Positions 1-11,569 of a stretch of 64,000 nt of DNA are shown one piece after another; positions within the stretch are counted from its first letter, which is position 1, and every line of letters begins with the position of its first letter. The DNA is taken from positions 2,170,001 to 2,234,000 of the forward strand of contig JAGPXD010000005.1 in NCBI GenBank assembly GCA_020746995.1. The letters are read 5' to 3'. This stretch comes from Plectosphaerella cucumerina (Eukaryota > Ascomycota > Sordariomycetes > Glomerellales > Plectosphaerellaceae). Below the pieces are notes generated by a model. That model ran no database searches and was not told the DNA's origin. It worked only from the letters and a program-made list of their open reading frames with translations. Position numbers and translations under genes: made by a program.

Positions 1-3000
1 GTATAAGAGGGACTGGGGAAGTGGGGTGAAGATGACCGTCAACCGAAAAGGCCCAGCAAGAGACATGTGGGATGAGGAGAAGAGAGGAATCTCGAATTCC
101 GTGGAGGGCTGGTGGACTTTTAAAGAAGTCTACCCCCTCAGCCCAGCATAATGTGGTTCAGGGGTGGCGGGCTGGCCGTGCGACGACGGCGACGACCCCG
201 AGAGAAACAAGTCCAGTGGAGCATGGGGAAGTGGACCAACCGTGTGGTGTTCCCCAGGGGCGGCGAGCCAAGAGGCGAGGACAGGAGTTTTGGGTTGTGT
301 GGGTAGATGTGCGGGCGTGTGGTGGGCTCTTGGGAGCGTGAAAGTAAAGGGGGTTGAGCCGAGGGGGGGTTCGCTGTTGGTGTGACGACATTGCAGCTTT
401 GAAAACGGTGGTGTTCTGGGTATAGCGAGACCTGGACGAGGTGAGGAAAGAGTGGGAACATGCTGCCGAGACTTTTCAGATGACGCCCTATCGAGCAGGC
501 CCTGCAGCGAGGTCTTGGATTCTCCAGTCTTTCTGGACATCGGCCTCAGCGAGGTGCCAACCGGTCGAGATGTGGGGGGTTTGGTGTTGGTGTTGGTGTT
601 CTGACCAGGCGATATGCACTTTTTGACAAAGGAGGAAGACCGATGTGGGCTGCCAAGCGTTAGGACCTTGAGGCTAATTATTTGGAGGGAGCCTCGCCTT
701 TTCCTTGAAAGCTATGATGGCAAGATGGTCCAGTTGGCTGATTGCTGTGTAGTGGCAACAAGCACCGTCTCCCCGCGCGGGCCAGGCTGGCCGGCCGGCC
801 TCCAGACTTGCAAGCCTTCTAGCCTCCGGCCGAAGAGCGGCGTGGCGGCGGCATCCCGAATAAGCCAGCTTGGCCAGGGTTTCTCCGGTGGATCAGTTTA
901 AAGGTGAGAGTAAGGTTGCGGCGCGGCTCCCGCTCGCTCGCCAAGACACGTCCGGCGGCGGCACGGCGTGAGCGGCAGACGTCATGGGAACCTACAGGCC
1001 ACGAATGAGAGGCCGCAGGTCATCGTGAGGTGCGGCTGGGCGCAGAGAAAACAGGGGCCTGTGCCGGGGGAGGAAATATTGGGTGGAGTTGCGGTAAGGG
1101 ATCTGCGGTTTTCATATGGCGAACGGGCGGTCGGTCGGTCGAGTTCGAGTTCGAGTTCGAGTTCGAGGTCGGGATTGAAGTGGACTCGGAGAACATCGGG
1201 TAAGAGCTGTGTTACGGGCAGGGAAGGGGGCGACATGGAGTGCGGGTAATCGTCGCCTCCAGCTGGGTTTTCTCCGTCACGAACGATGATTGTGAGGCGA
1301 CACTTTCGTACCTGGTCGTGGGATGACACAGAAATGCAGTGAGAAGGAGATGTCACGTCGTTGGTCAAGCGACGTCAGCGACGCATGATGGGAAGAGGGA
1401 AAGATGAGCGGTCTCCACCTTGGAGGGGTCGTGCCTGCCGAAAAACGCTGGATGCAATGTGAAGCACTTCCTGACGGTCAATCTGGCTAATACGGTAGCC
1501 AGACATCAGCCAATCAACCAGCCGTCGCATACCTACAGGCAGAAAGAGCGCAAAGAAGGAAAGAGCACTCGAGGTCGTAGAGACGCGGAAGGAACAATCA
1601 GGATGCAGTGGAAGGTGCCACTGACCGGCCGGAGAGTGGGTCGGTGGACCCGCCAAGAGCGTAAAGAGCCGCTCTCAGCGGACGAACCGCATCGGCCTCA
1701 TCTTGGCCGATGTCATCCGCTATCCCCGACGACATCCGTTCCTCCTCTCCCACCGCCAACCTCGCTCCAACGCCCGCTCGAAGTCAACCCTGGCCGTCCT
1801 GCGCCCGATGGTGGTCGGCTCCGGGTGCCCCCATGCCGGCACTTGCTCCGTGGCGCAACGCCCATCTCGATGACCTTTCCACCCCTGCGCCGCCGCTCAC
1901 AGCATTCGCAGCACCAGTACGACAGCAGCAACGCCAACATACGAACAATGTGAGCGCCCGGAGACCGAAGCATAGAAAAGGGACTCTGCAGCATGCGCCA
2001 ACCCATTGACAGTCTTCAGTGTTGTCGAGAGAGCCCACCTCTTGTTCCACTCTGACAGACCAAGACACGCGACCACCGCAACAAGGGTCTCCAGGGTGCG
2101 GCCGCCCTTCAATACCGCCGACTGGGCACAGGCTCGGCGGCTTGTCACATTTTACCGGTGCCGTGAACGACAGCCGCCGCCTCTGTTCGACGTCCAACTG
2201 CGCCAAGCACAAGGCCCCGAAGCCTCGCAAGCACGCCAAGGCTAAGCGCCCACACGAGGGATCATCTCGATCTTGTCCGCTATTGTACGTATTCGCCCGG
2301 CGGCAAGGGCATGTCCAACCCTGCAGGCCGGCAGACGACTCCACGCTAGCGTTTTGGACGGTAGAGCCTCGCAGTACACCCCCTTGCGCCTCCCTGCCTC
2401 TCACCTCCAACAACCTGACATCTGATCGCGCCACCAGAGATCCGACTTGACCTGTCTTGCCTGTTTCCCCCAGATCTCTACCCTGAATCGCCCTCGCCCA
2501 GATGCCCCGCGACCAAGGCATCTCCGCGCACGCCTGCAGCAGGCTCCGATCAGGGCCGTATCCGCGTCCCCAATGCCTCACTGATGTCATCAACAGGCTG
2601 CTCTCAGGCTTTGAGAACCTGCAGATGACCCTTGCCAAGAGTTTCCGCAGGATGCGGATCCCGTCACTGCCTCGCCATGCTGCCCAGAGGCGCTATTCTC
2701 TCGAGTTTACTGCCAGCCTGCGACATGCGAGACAAGTCCAACTGTGCCCCCCTGGCATCAGGCTGTCGGAGTTGCAAAGTGCCACCATGGCCATCTCCAA
2801 GGGTTCGTTTTCCCCTCATCTTGGTCTCCACCGTAGCGTTTTCGACACATCCTTCTCTCCCTGACTCCCTCAGAGCCTTCAATTCCATGGACAAGGCCCA
2901 GATGCGGACCAAGACCTTCCCCGCCTGATCCTACTAATGACCAAAGCCCTCGTCCGTCTTGTCTTCTGGTCATGGGACCGATGTGACTCGTCAGCACCGT

Positions 3001-4200
3001 GGCTGCCCTTTTGTCGGTTGCGTAAGACTGGCGCCTGGGCACCACTGCCGTAGTCCGATTTTCCGACTCTTTTCATGGAAATTTGAATTTGACAGAGCTC
3101 AAAGACCTGCACCAGAGATTTCGGGATCCTCATTCCAGTCTAGTCGGACGGGACTCCGCGCCTGCCCCTGCGCGGTGGCGCGGTGGCCAGACCAAATGAA
3201 GCGGTCTTTCGTGCCTCGACTTCATTAGGGTCTTGGTCCTGATCCAGACGGCATGTTCTCTCGGCGTTTTGTATGGGCCAGCGTCACATGGCGAGGTCTT
3301 GGGCGAGGGAACGTTGCTCTCCTCCTGGGTCACTTGGCCACCAAGGAGTCAAGTCTCCGCGACCCATCGACATGCATCAGGCGCAATTGAGCACTCCTTC
3401 TGACCAGCCGGGCCTTTTCGAGCTGTCTGGTGGTCGAAATTTGTGCCTCGCCAACGTACCGAGATAGTCCCGCCGCCGCTGTCTGTTTTGCCCAGGAGTG
3501 CGAAGTCGACAAGCTGATGGTGTGCGACAACCATGCAGTGGCAACCTGAGATCATGTTTCAGCAGCCCAGATAGTCAAGCTTCGGTGATCCACCATTTGG
3601 AGGCTTCGCCCACGAGGAAAAGGGGATTGTTGCGGGTCAACCAGTTGACTGCATGTGACAGAGGTGATCTGCCACGACTGATCCACCATTCTTATCGTAG
3701 AATCCAGACCAGAGGGACTCTTGGTGCTCGAATCTGGGTCTTGGTCAGTGTGAGGCTCGTGCAACTTTCGAACTCGTATGCATAGTACTTGGAGAATTGT
3801 GGTTCTGGTCCCGCCGTTCTGATATTACGCGATGAACGAAAGTCGCATTGCAGGTCACTGCAAGGTGCTATCCTGGTACTTACAACCGCAGTAGCCTAGT
3901 ACTTAACCGCGCGTATCTGTACAGCCAGCAAGATCTCCTCAGAGACAGCATATCAACCGACGCGGCAGGTCAACCGACGCGGCAGGTCAACCGACGCGGC
4001 AGGTCAACCGACGCGGCAGGTCAACCGACGCGGCAGGTCAATCGGCAGGTCCCCTCATTCGACCATCTTCAATTCCTCTAGCAAAGGTGAAAGTCGGGTG
4101 ATGCTCGAACACGGGAAAGTCACCGCAAAGGGTCTCTTTTCTTCCCGTCATCTCAATTGGTGAACTTGACTGACTGCAACTTTCTGGCCTGGAACACCGT
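1..4200. other. Left-hand region with no recognisable gene
   Basis: No reading frame here has convincing codon bias or a family motif. The plus strand of roughly 1-1340 is purine-rich, so its minus strand resembles the pyrimidine-rich leaders seen before genes elsewhere in the window; it may be the upstream region of a minus-strand gene beyond the left edge (inference). Positions 1700-2460 are pyrimidine-rich on the plus strand. A plus-strand frame at 2502-2864 is open but has no recognisable domain and was not called. A short GAGTTC microsatellite lies near 1138-1168 and a 17-bp tandem array near 3954. Confidence 0.5.
3954..4050. repeat. Tandem array of a 17-bp unit, five perfect copies
   Basis: The unit CAACCGACGCGGCAGGT is repeated five times without a mismatch (3954-3970, 3971-3987, 3988-4004, 4005-4021, 4022-4038), then a shortened copy runs to about 4050. 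Perfect identity suggests recent expansion by slippage or unequal exchange. No gene overlaps it. The copy number is probably variable between strains (inference). Confidence 0.95.
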
Positions 4201-4809
4201 CCAGTATAAAGGCCTTGCATCTCGCATTCCTTCCCAAGGTCGAGTTCAAAACCCAAAATTACAGAAGACCCTCTCCCGAAGGCCTGGCTTATCCAGGCTC
4301 CCAGGGGGGCAGAAAACCTCACAGTCGGGACGGAGGTTTTGATCATGAAGGGCGTCTTGCTCATGGCGGGGGGTGGAAGCCGCCTGGGGTTGGGGTCCTA
4401 CCTACGCCAGCGGCTCAAATATCTACCGCCTGTCTACTGGCCTATGATCCCATAGGAAGGTGGGTGATGGCCCGCGATAGAAAGCGTTGCGCGGTGGGGT
4501 CCGAGTTGGCTCATGGTCCCATGCACCACCACCTTCCCATACAACAGGCAGGAATGCCACACTTTCCATCAATCCCCAGTGGTGTAGCTGGTGAGAGCCT
4601 TGTGAGAGCTGTACGGCCACTTTGCGGTCCTCGTGCCCAACTTGATTGCCACACCCGGAGGTTCAAACCGGCCTTGTGCCACACTTTTTGTGCTTTTGGT
4701 ATCTCTAGAAGGAAGGCCGCAGGCAGGTGCAGCAGCATGGAATTCCCGGTGAATGCAGACTCGTGCTTAATATCCAATCCCACCTGCCACTTTCTTCTCT
4801 TTCCCCAAG

Positions 4810-7310
4810 CCGCTCGCCTCCTTCGCTCGGACGAGGAACAACACTTGGTTCTGGCGTTCTACCAGTTTGCAGGTGAGCACCATCGCGCTCTTGAGGCAAC
4901 GACTAATGCAGTACCTATTGAGGAACACCAAGTTCTCCGGCACTTCAGGAGCACGCTTAAATAGAAGGCCGCTCCTTCAAGCAGCTCCGACGGTGGCACA
5001 TCTTCTTCCAAAACTTCTTCCAAGCAACAGACAACCGCAACCTTCTCCCTCCCCGAACCCCCTCGCGGCCTCAATCTCCCCTGGCTCCTCAACTACAACG
5101 TCCCTGATTCGGAGGAAAAGCGCACTCGCATCTCCATGAATTGCGTTGTCGTGATTGTTCTTGTGCTCCGTCTGTTCTCATCTTCTTCGTTCCTTGCTGA
5201 CTTCAGGCCGTTTCCAGGTGGCCCCTTCACGTCAAGGTTCTCAGCTTCGAGTGCGACGATATCTACAACCTATACGTTCGCCTTGACATCTTCGGCTCTC
5301 CGGTGTGGAAATGTGATCAGAAACATCTCGTCGGTGATCGATCAAGGGATTGCAAGTGGACTGGCTGTCCGGACTACCAGATGGGTTCACCACCTCTCGG
5401 CCACCAAGCCACGCCTCGTCCGCGCCCACTAAGCGCACGCGGCATACGACAGCGACGTCAAGAACGAGGAGGAAGAGGCAATCCCGACACGTTTCCCCAA
5501 ATACCTCTTTCCAAAGCTTCTCTCCACAGTGGTGCTCAAACTTCGCTGGCAACCTCCTCTCATGCATGGATTCGAAGAGGAGTTGGCTCCTACTCCAGGT
5601 CAGACTCGATCGACGACCCAGAGGCTCTTGACCCTGATCTGGTGGTCGGTGAAGGTCTCGTTTTCGTCCTTCCGAGCAGATGCTTATGCTGCTTCAGAGG
5701 AATACCGATGTTCGACATGGAAAGTTGTCGTCCAGAAACTCTCCAGCGCGTGCCAGCTCCGCGCTTGACTCCCTACGATCTACGGGTTGACCTGAGAAGT
5801 GCTGTTATCCGAAGACCTCATCGAGGCCGAGGAAGTCGCTGATCCGATGCTTCCACTCCCGCTTCCGTACCTTGTAGTACCTCCTCGAGCTTCCAGTGGG
5901 CTCTTCTACACGTCTGTTCTTTATAACTTGAGCGATTGCGTCCGCGACGGCGAAACCGTGGCTCTTAAGTGTCGTTCTGACCATCACTCGATCGAGATCA
6001 CTCAAGAGTCCAATTCCTCGCTCTCCACGACCACTTCCCTGACGACGTCGGCTACTCCGGCATCTTCAAGACAAACGGCAGAGCGCCAACAAAACCTGCC
6101 CGTACTGCCTCCTCATCCTGAAGTCATCACATCCTCACTATCTCTCCGCATGCCCACACAGGGCCGATCACACCTACGACAAATTGACGAGGAATATTAT
6201 CACCGTCTTCCGCCCTCGCAACTCCCAATTTAGGTTCTAAGATTACTCCTGCTGTCGACTGTGGCCTCCCACAGACCTGGTGCGGGAAGGAGGACTTCAA
6301 GTCTGGCGGCACCACATACAGATAGGGCAGAAGCTTCTTCGAGGTCTGCACCATCTACATCAACCACTTCAACGCTATATTCCTCGAGGCCCTTGAATAA
6401 TACAACCCCGGTCATCCCGTCAGGGCCACACCAACCCTCAAGGACCGCGCCATCAGCCTCTTCAACGACAACTACAAACTCAGACGTTAGCTTGTCAAGA
6501 GGAAGGATCTTCAATTTACCAGCCCGACGACGCAGATTACCAACCTCGTCATTAGCATCGCAAACTACGCCACGTCTGCAGACTCTTATAACACTCGGAA
6601 CCTCGGTGAGGGTAACATACATCCCGGACAATACCTGCTTGCAGATTACGAATCACCGTAGCAAAGGTGCGCAGTAAGGTAGTATCTTTTTGCTCTTGTC
6701 GATGCGCTACAGACAGAAGAGACGAAGCTGGTCCTGGCAGGCGTCGAGGCTGGGACCAGCGCTCCAGCACACCCTCAGCTCAATCGCCACCCCCACACTC
6801 CATGACGCCAGGTGCAGTTTCAGTTCCACTGGAATGCCAGTACTGTGGCGCAAAGTACCAGAACGCGACTCTCTCAGAGTACACAACAAAAAACGGCACA
6901 ACGGCCAGCCCCAGCTTGCTCTGGCCCCGCCGGCCATCGAAGCTGCCCAAGGTTCCCCGCGCCAAATGTCAACTTGGTTCTCTGAGGCTCTCTTGTTTCA
7001 ACGTTTGAGGAGAAGCGGTTTGACAACAGGTGCGTGGCGAGCGTCGTCGTCAACACGGGTGTCGCGCAACGATTTGTCGGAGTAAAGGGACGAACACCCG
7101 CGCGCACGAGCGCTTCTACTGAGGGCCGCTATCGCTTGGGTTTCTTGGTAGATCGACCGGCTGCTGGAGTCATGGGCATCCTGGCAGCGGTTGGTGGTCC
7201 GCGACATCAGCAGCACGAGACATAAGTATCATATCCAGAGCGACCTCTTGTAGCTGAATCAACCGCTTGGCTTTGTCGAGGTCTTTGGTCAGCGCGCGAC
7301 AGGGGATGAT
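4810..7310 (+). pseudogene. Decayed protein-coding gene with premature stops and frame changes
   Basis: Stretches with the texture of real protein follow each other on the plus strand but in changing frames. One open segment leads into a TAG at 4962-4964 and continues beyond it in the same frame to about 5130. It is followed by a segment in another frame around 5207-5330 (containing FECDDIYNLYVRLDIFGSP), one in a third frame around 5450-5768 (containing IPTRFPKYLFPKLL), and one around 6050-6230. A segment at 6250-6661 is interrupted by TAG 6323-6325, TAA 6398-6400 and TAG 6488-6490. A C2H2 zinc finger follows at about 6834-6905; its two Cys (CQYC) are in one frame and its two His (HNKKRH) in another. 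All four stops in readable context fit CAA or CAG changed to TAA or TAG, as repeat-induced point mutation would do. I do not recognise the family. An intron-rich functional gene is the alternative, but no splice sites remove the three stops in 6323-6490. Confidence 0.55.
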
Positions 7311-8046
7311 ATGGCCTGATCCGATAGGCCTGCCGTTTTCTTCGCAAAGTGCTCGAGGTCGAGACCAGTGGAATCCATTCCTCCGGTGGCTTGAACGGCT
7401 CTGCCGCAGCCGTCTCAGTCTCGTTATGTATGGAACCGCTCGTCAAGCCAGAGGTGGGCCTCACGTCGTTCATCACCAACCTCAGCTGCAAATTGATCAA
7501 GCTCAAGCTCCCGGTCTTTCTGCGGGAACTCTAGAGATTCGCCAATCTCGAGTCGGCCGACGAGGCCAGGGTAGAAATCAAGAACAGCTTCCTGCCAAGA
7601 GAGCTATTGCGATGCTTTCAGGTCTCGACCTCTGCGGGAGTTCCCACGAGCTGGAAGTGGACGTCAATAAAGGTTCTGCTGCAAAAGATGGGGAGGGTGT
7701 CTTGGATGCTGAAGGCGAGGCGTTGCTTCCTCTCTCGTATCTCTAGGGCGATCACCGCCGAAATCGCATCACAGACGATGTATCACTCGCCCGATCATCA
7801 CATCACGCGGATCATCTGGAAGCCTTGATCTTCCACCGTTTCTCTGTATTCCTCATCTCCTAACACTGCCGATCCCGCCACATCTCCGTCTTTCCTCCCC
7901 ATATCGGCTCGTGTTCATCGGGTAAGGTACCTGTATCTTAAACTTAAGCTTAGCTTCCTCATGGAAAATCATTATCCAGTCAACTTACAGGTCTCATACC
8001 TCATACAGACTGGTCATCAGCCTCAAGCCAAGACGTCATCCTCCTC
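7311..8046. other. Gene-free flank between decayed gene and small membrane protein
   Basis: Some frames here still look weakly protein-like up to about 7830 and may be the tail of the decayed gene. From about 7830 the sequence is pyrimidine-rich and then moderately AT-rich, and it includes the 3' flank of the minus-strand gene ending at 8047. No domain is seen. Confidence 0.4.
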
Positions 8047-8355
8047 TCAAAGACTGCCCTCGTCGGAGCCATTGATCGGGCGAGTCTGCATCTCGCTAGC
8101 GTGCTGGAGCACGCGACTGTACTCGTGTTCAAGCAGGATGTTGCGAATTCGCATCTCATGATCGTACTGGATCTCGCGGAGGTGGAACTCCTGCTGCTCA
8201 ATGTCCGACTTGATGCTGCGGCGGCGGCGGCGGTCGAAGACGAACCCGATGCCCCAGATGGTCCAGCCGAAGAGGAAGATGAAGTTCATGGTGCAGAAGC
8301 CGATGACGATGGTAAGCCTGACGGCGTTGTCGAAGCCCCAGTTGTAATTATCCAT
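8047..8355 (-). CDS. Small single-pass membrane protein, 102 residues, unknown function
   Basis: The frame begins at an ATG at 8355 and encodes 102 residues. Residues about 10-38 form one strongly hydrophobic helix (IVIGFCTMNFIFLFGWTIWG), followed at once by a run of five arginines and then a charged, probably helical tail rich in Glu, Gln, His and Arg that may form a coiled coil. The arginine patch after the helix predicts a cytosolic C-terminus by the positive-inside rule (inference). The protein does not match a family I know. The gene lies downstream of the patatin lipase on the same strand with 638 bp between them. The longer open frame reaching 8673 is less likely because its extension is proline/serine-rich and lacks a good start context. 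Confidence 0.6.
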   Translation of the reverse strand: MDNYNWGFDNAVRLTIVIGFCTMNFIFLFGWTIWGIGFVFDRRRRRSIKSDIEQQEFHLREIQYDHEMRIRNILLEHEYSRVLQHASEMQTRPINGSDEGSL

Positions 8356-8993
8356 GGCTGATAACTTACTGGGCAAGGGGGTGTTTTTTTGTGTGGTTGG
8401 GGGGGACGGGGCTTTGTTGTCCGGTCTGCGAAAGGGGGCTTTGTTCACAGGTGAAGAGTTTGAAGAGGTGAAAAGGATGGTGAAAAGAGCAGGGCTATTT
8501 GTACCTACAGCCAGAGCATCGAGGCTTCCCAAAAAACGACGCGGGTCCGTCATGGAAGCACATTTCATGGCGGTGGGTGGCCATCGGCCACTCACGCGCG
8601 AGAACTCCCAAAGACACACCCGGGAGCATGCCCTGCTGCGGTTTCCTTCCTTCAGACCAGCCTTACCTGACACTCAACCATTGAACAATAACTGCTTGTG
8701 ACAAGATAGATTGTAGGTTCCGAGTGCTGCCCCAAGTCTATCTACCTAATATCCCCCTCATGAGTCGTCCATTCATCCATGCTACCAATATCAAACCCAG
8801 CCTCCAGTCCTTATCCAAAAACTCCATCCATGCTTATTCCAAAGTTGCAGATGCAATGCCCGTGTACAGTGTACTCCTAATCCCAGCTCATCCACGCAGA
8901 CCGCGTGACATCGTCTTCAGCCGCCTTCTCCGTCTTGTTGTCGCTGCTGCTGCTTCCTTCCTCGGACGACGAGCTCACCCCCGCGTCCACGAG
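8356..8993. other. Intergenic spacer, no feature seen
   Basis: This is the promoter side of the small membrane-protein gene and the 3' flank of the patatin lipase. No repeat, RNA gene or conserved reading frame was recognised. Confidence 0.5.
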
Positions 8994-11569
8994 TCAATCC
9001 CACAGACCTTCCGACTGCTTTTCAGCAGCTTGGGTACGGTTGCTCGCCGCGGGGTTCTGCTGCTTGCGGGCATCGACAGCGCGGGGCCGGCGGTCCTGTA
9101 CCTTGAGGTGGATCGAGTCGTAAGGGTCCGTTTCGGATGCCGAATCGTCTGTGTGGGAGTCGAAATCGCCATCTGAAGAGTATGACTGTCTCTCAGATGT
9201 CTCGAGATCATCTCTCGGGGAGAGCACGCTGTCGACGGAGGTGGGCTCGCTTGGTTGCAGGAGGATCGGGGGCGCAAAGGCTGCTGACCGCTGGGCTGCA
9301 AACGCAAAGTTCGTGGTTCGCGGGGAGACAATGACCTCCGGCGGGGTTGGGGGCTTGCCAAAGTCAAACTCCTTGCGCTCCGTTGCGGGCGAGAGAGCCA
9401 TAGGGCTCCGGGGCAGATATGTAGGCGCGAAGTGGCTCTGGCTCTTAGCTGACCTCTTAAGCCGCGGCTTGCGAACGACGACGGGCGATGTGCCACCCTG
9501 GCCGTGCCTCGCACGCATGGAGACACGCTCTTCTTCCTCCGTCTCATCGTCCGTCAAGACGTTCTCCAGCATGAGTCGCCGGTAGTGAGTCAACAGCTGT
9601 ATGCTACTGCCAGAAGATCTCCGCATCCTGCTCTTCAGCGAGCCCGTGTCCAGGGAGAGTGCCTGGTTCTCGGGCCTGGACTGACCGGCAGGCTTTGATG
9701 ACTTTGGATACGGGGGTGGAACAACGATTCCCGTAGCGAGGCGCCGGAGGTCCACCTGGCTGGCGGAGAAGACAACGCGAGCGCGAAGTCGATGGACTGC
9801 GCGGTCGAGGCCAAGCTCGATGGCGCAACGGTCTCGGATGCGGCTCAGCTTGGGCCACGTCGCCCGCTCGCCCGTCAGACAGGCCTTCATCATGAATTCG
9901 CGCGTCGGGTTACTGAGGAGCTTGGGGAGGTCGTTCATGCTGATCTCGGGCAGGATGTTGATGTCGCCCGAGTACTTTTGGCTCAAGACGCTGCGCAGCT
10001 TGGTGGCAAGGTTGGGGAAGACGCCCATCTCGGCGAGGAAGTGAAGTCGGTGCAGAGCCTCGTCTCTCGCCAGGGCGGTGATGGTGTACACCCAGTCCGA
10101 GTCGCTCTTGGCCTCGTTGGCGTGGGCTTTGCGCTCGTGGTACGTGTCGGGATTCAGGTGGTCATCCTTGGCCAAGAAGGGCACGACGTGGGGGTTGACC
10201 TGCGAAACTATGAAGTGGTTGACGTTGAACATCTCGGCCAGGCGGGTCATGGGCAAATCATTGTCCACAGATCCGTCGATCCATCTCTGCGGCGTCGGGT
10301 TCCAGGGCATATGCTCGCCCGTGTCGGGCACCTTGACCAGCAGCGGGGCGGCGGTAAAGACAAGGGGCACCGAGCAAGATGCGGCCACGGCGGACCAGAT
10401 CATGACGTTGGGAGCCGTGATGTAGTTGAGCAGCCGGGGAAGTTCGTAGATGGATTCTGTGGAGACGCAGATGTTGAGGATGCGGCGCGTCCGGTTGTAG
10501 GCCTCCTGGAAGGTCATGTCGCCCAGCAGGCCGCGCATGACGCGGGTGAGGTTGTGTATGTCGGACCAGCTGCCCTCTGTGAGGAGGCGTCGCAGGTGGT
10601 CGAAGACGCCATCGGCCTTGTCGACGGGGTCGAAGACGGACAGGTCGCCGTAAGGGAACTCCTTGATGAGCTCAGGGATCTCCTCGTCAGTTCTCGTGCA
10701 GATAACAGCGCAGACGATGGAGCCGGCAGAGGCCCCGGAAATGATGCGCGGCAGCAGCTTGACGTCAAACAGGGCCTTGAGCACGCCGATGTGGGACATG
10801 CCAAAGGTGGCGCCGCCGCTCAGGAGGAGAGCGCTCCTGCCGAAGCCTTGCCTGGCCAGGAGAAGAGTCTCGAGAACGTCCCGCTGGCTGACGTCGTCGG
10901 GAAGGGCATATTGGCTTTTTTCGACGAGGGCGTCTACGGTCTTGAGGGCCGAGTCGACGTATCGCTCGATCAGGTCCTTGGTACCGATGTAGGAGTGGCG
11001 GTAGAGGTCGACGTTGTCCATGCCGCCGAGGTCTCGCGACAACGAGGTGCGGACAAGGTGCATCATGGAGTTGATGTCGCAGTTTGTTCGGGCCTCGTCC
11101 AGCTCCTTGAGGCGTATCTCGAGTAGTTCGGGGTTGTAGTCGCCGGTGGAGGAATCGAGCTTCCACTCTTCGTTTCCTTCGAGGGTGTCCAGCTCTTCGG
11201 CAGCATCTTGCCACTGTTTCCTAGTCTCGGCCTGTCGGGAGATCCAGTCAGCGCATGTCTTCTGGGAGGGATGGGAAGTGGTCTTGCATTCTGCATGTGA
11301 AGGCACAGGACCTGGCGGCGCTCCTCGACCTTGCGCTGGTGCTCGCGTTCTTGGTCGGTTAGGCCGTCGCGCAGGGAGAGGACGAAGGAGTTTGCCGATT
11401 TGACGGCGCGAGAGAGGGCACCGACGGCGGCATTCTGGGCGGGTTTTGCGCAGGGCTTCTGGTGGTGTCTTAGGGTCGCGGGTGCGGAGACGGTTTGGCC
11501 TGGCGCAGGAGGCTTCTTGAGGCGCACAACGGGTGGGCGGTGGCCAGGGTTGAGGATGACGTCGGCCAT
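8994..11569 (-). CDS. Patatin-like phospholipase / triacylglycerol lipase (Tgl4/Tgl5 type), 839 residues
   Basis: Patatin-domain serine lipase expected to hydrolyse triacylglycerol or phospholipid at lipid droplets or ER membranes, by analogy with yeast Tgl3-Tgl5. The model has two exons, 11569-11288 and 11231-8994, joined over a 56-bp GC-AG intron (11232-11287, branch site GCTGAC). The join gives HMQN|AETRKQW and carries a helical region (RDGLTDQEREHQRKVEERR) into the patatin domain without a break. Visible are the oxyanion loop GGATFGMSHIGVL (residues about 233-245), the nucleophile elbow GASAGS with Ser262, and the Asp motif WIDGSVDNDLP with Asp413. The C-terminal 350 residues are low in complexity and rich in Ser, Pro and Arg. 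The start at 11569 was chosen for its A at -3 and G at +4. Upstream, two other frames are also protein-like up to about 11890, so an additional 5' exon is possible. Confidence 0.85.
11232..11287 (-). other. GC-AG intron in the patatin lipase gene
   Basis: On the minus strand the intron begins GCAAGACC and ends CCCGACAG, is 56 bp long and has a GCTGAC branch-point match 18 bases before its end. No GT donor nearby restores the patatin frame. Removing it fuses two frames into one continuous family-like sequence (HMQNAETRKQWQDAAEELD). Confidence 0.8.

Noticed and set aside
1784..2638. 284-codon open frame on the minus strand
   Set aside because: Cys/Arg/Gly-rich with no domain, antisense to a pyrimidine-rich leader-like stretch; typical of chance frames in GC-rich DNA.
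4610..4690. A GGTTCAAACC box resembling the B box of a tRNA gene
   Set aside because: No matching A box upstream and no cloverleaf could be drawn.
9792..11126. 444-codon open frame on the plus strand
   Set aside because: It is antisense to the patatin lipase, whose minus-strand frame carries the catalytic motifs; the Val/Asp/Gly-rich composition is the expected shadow.
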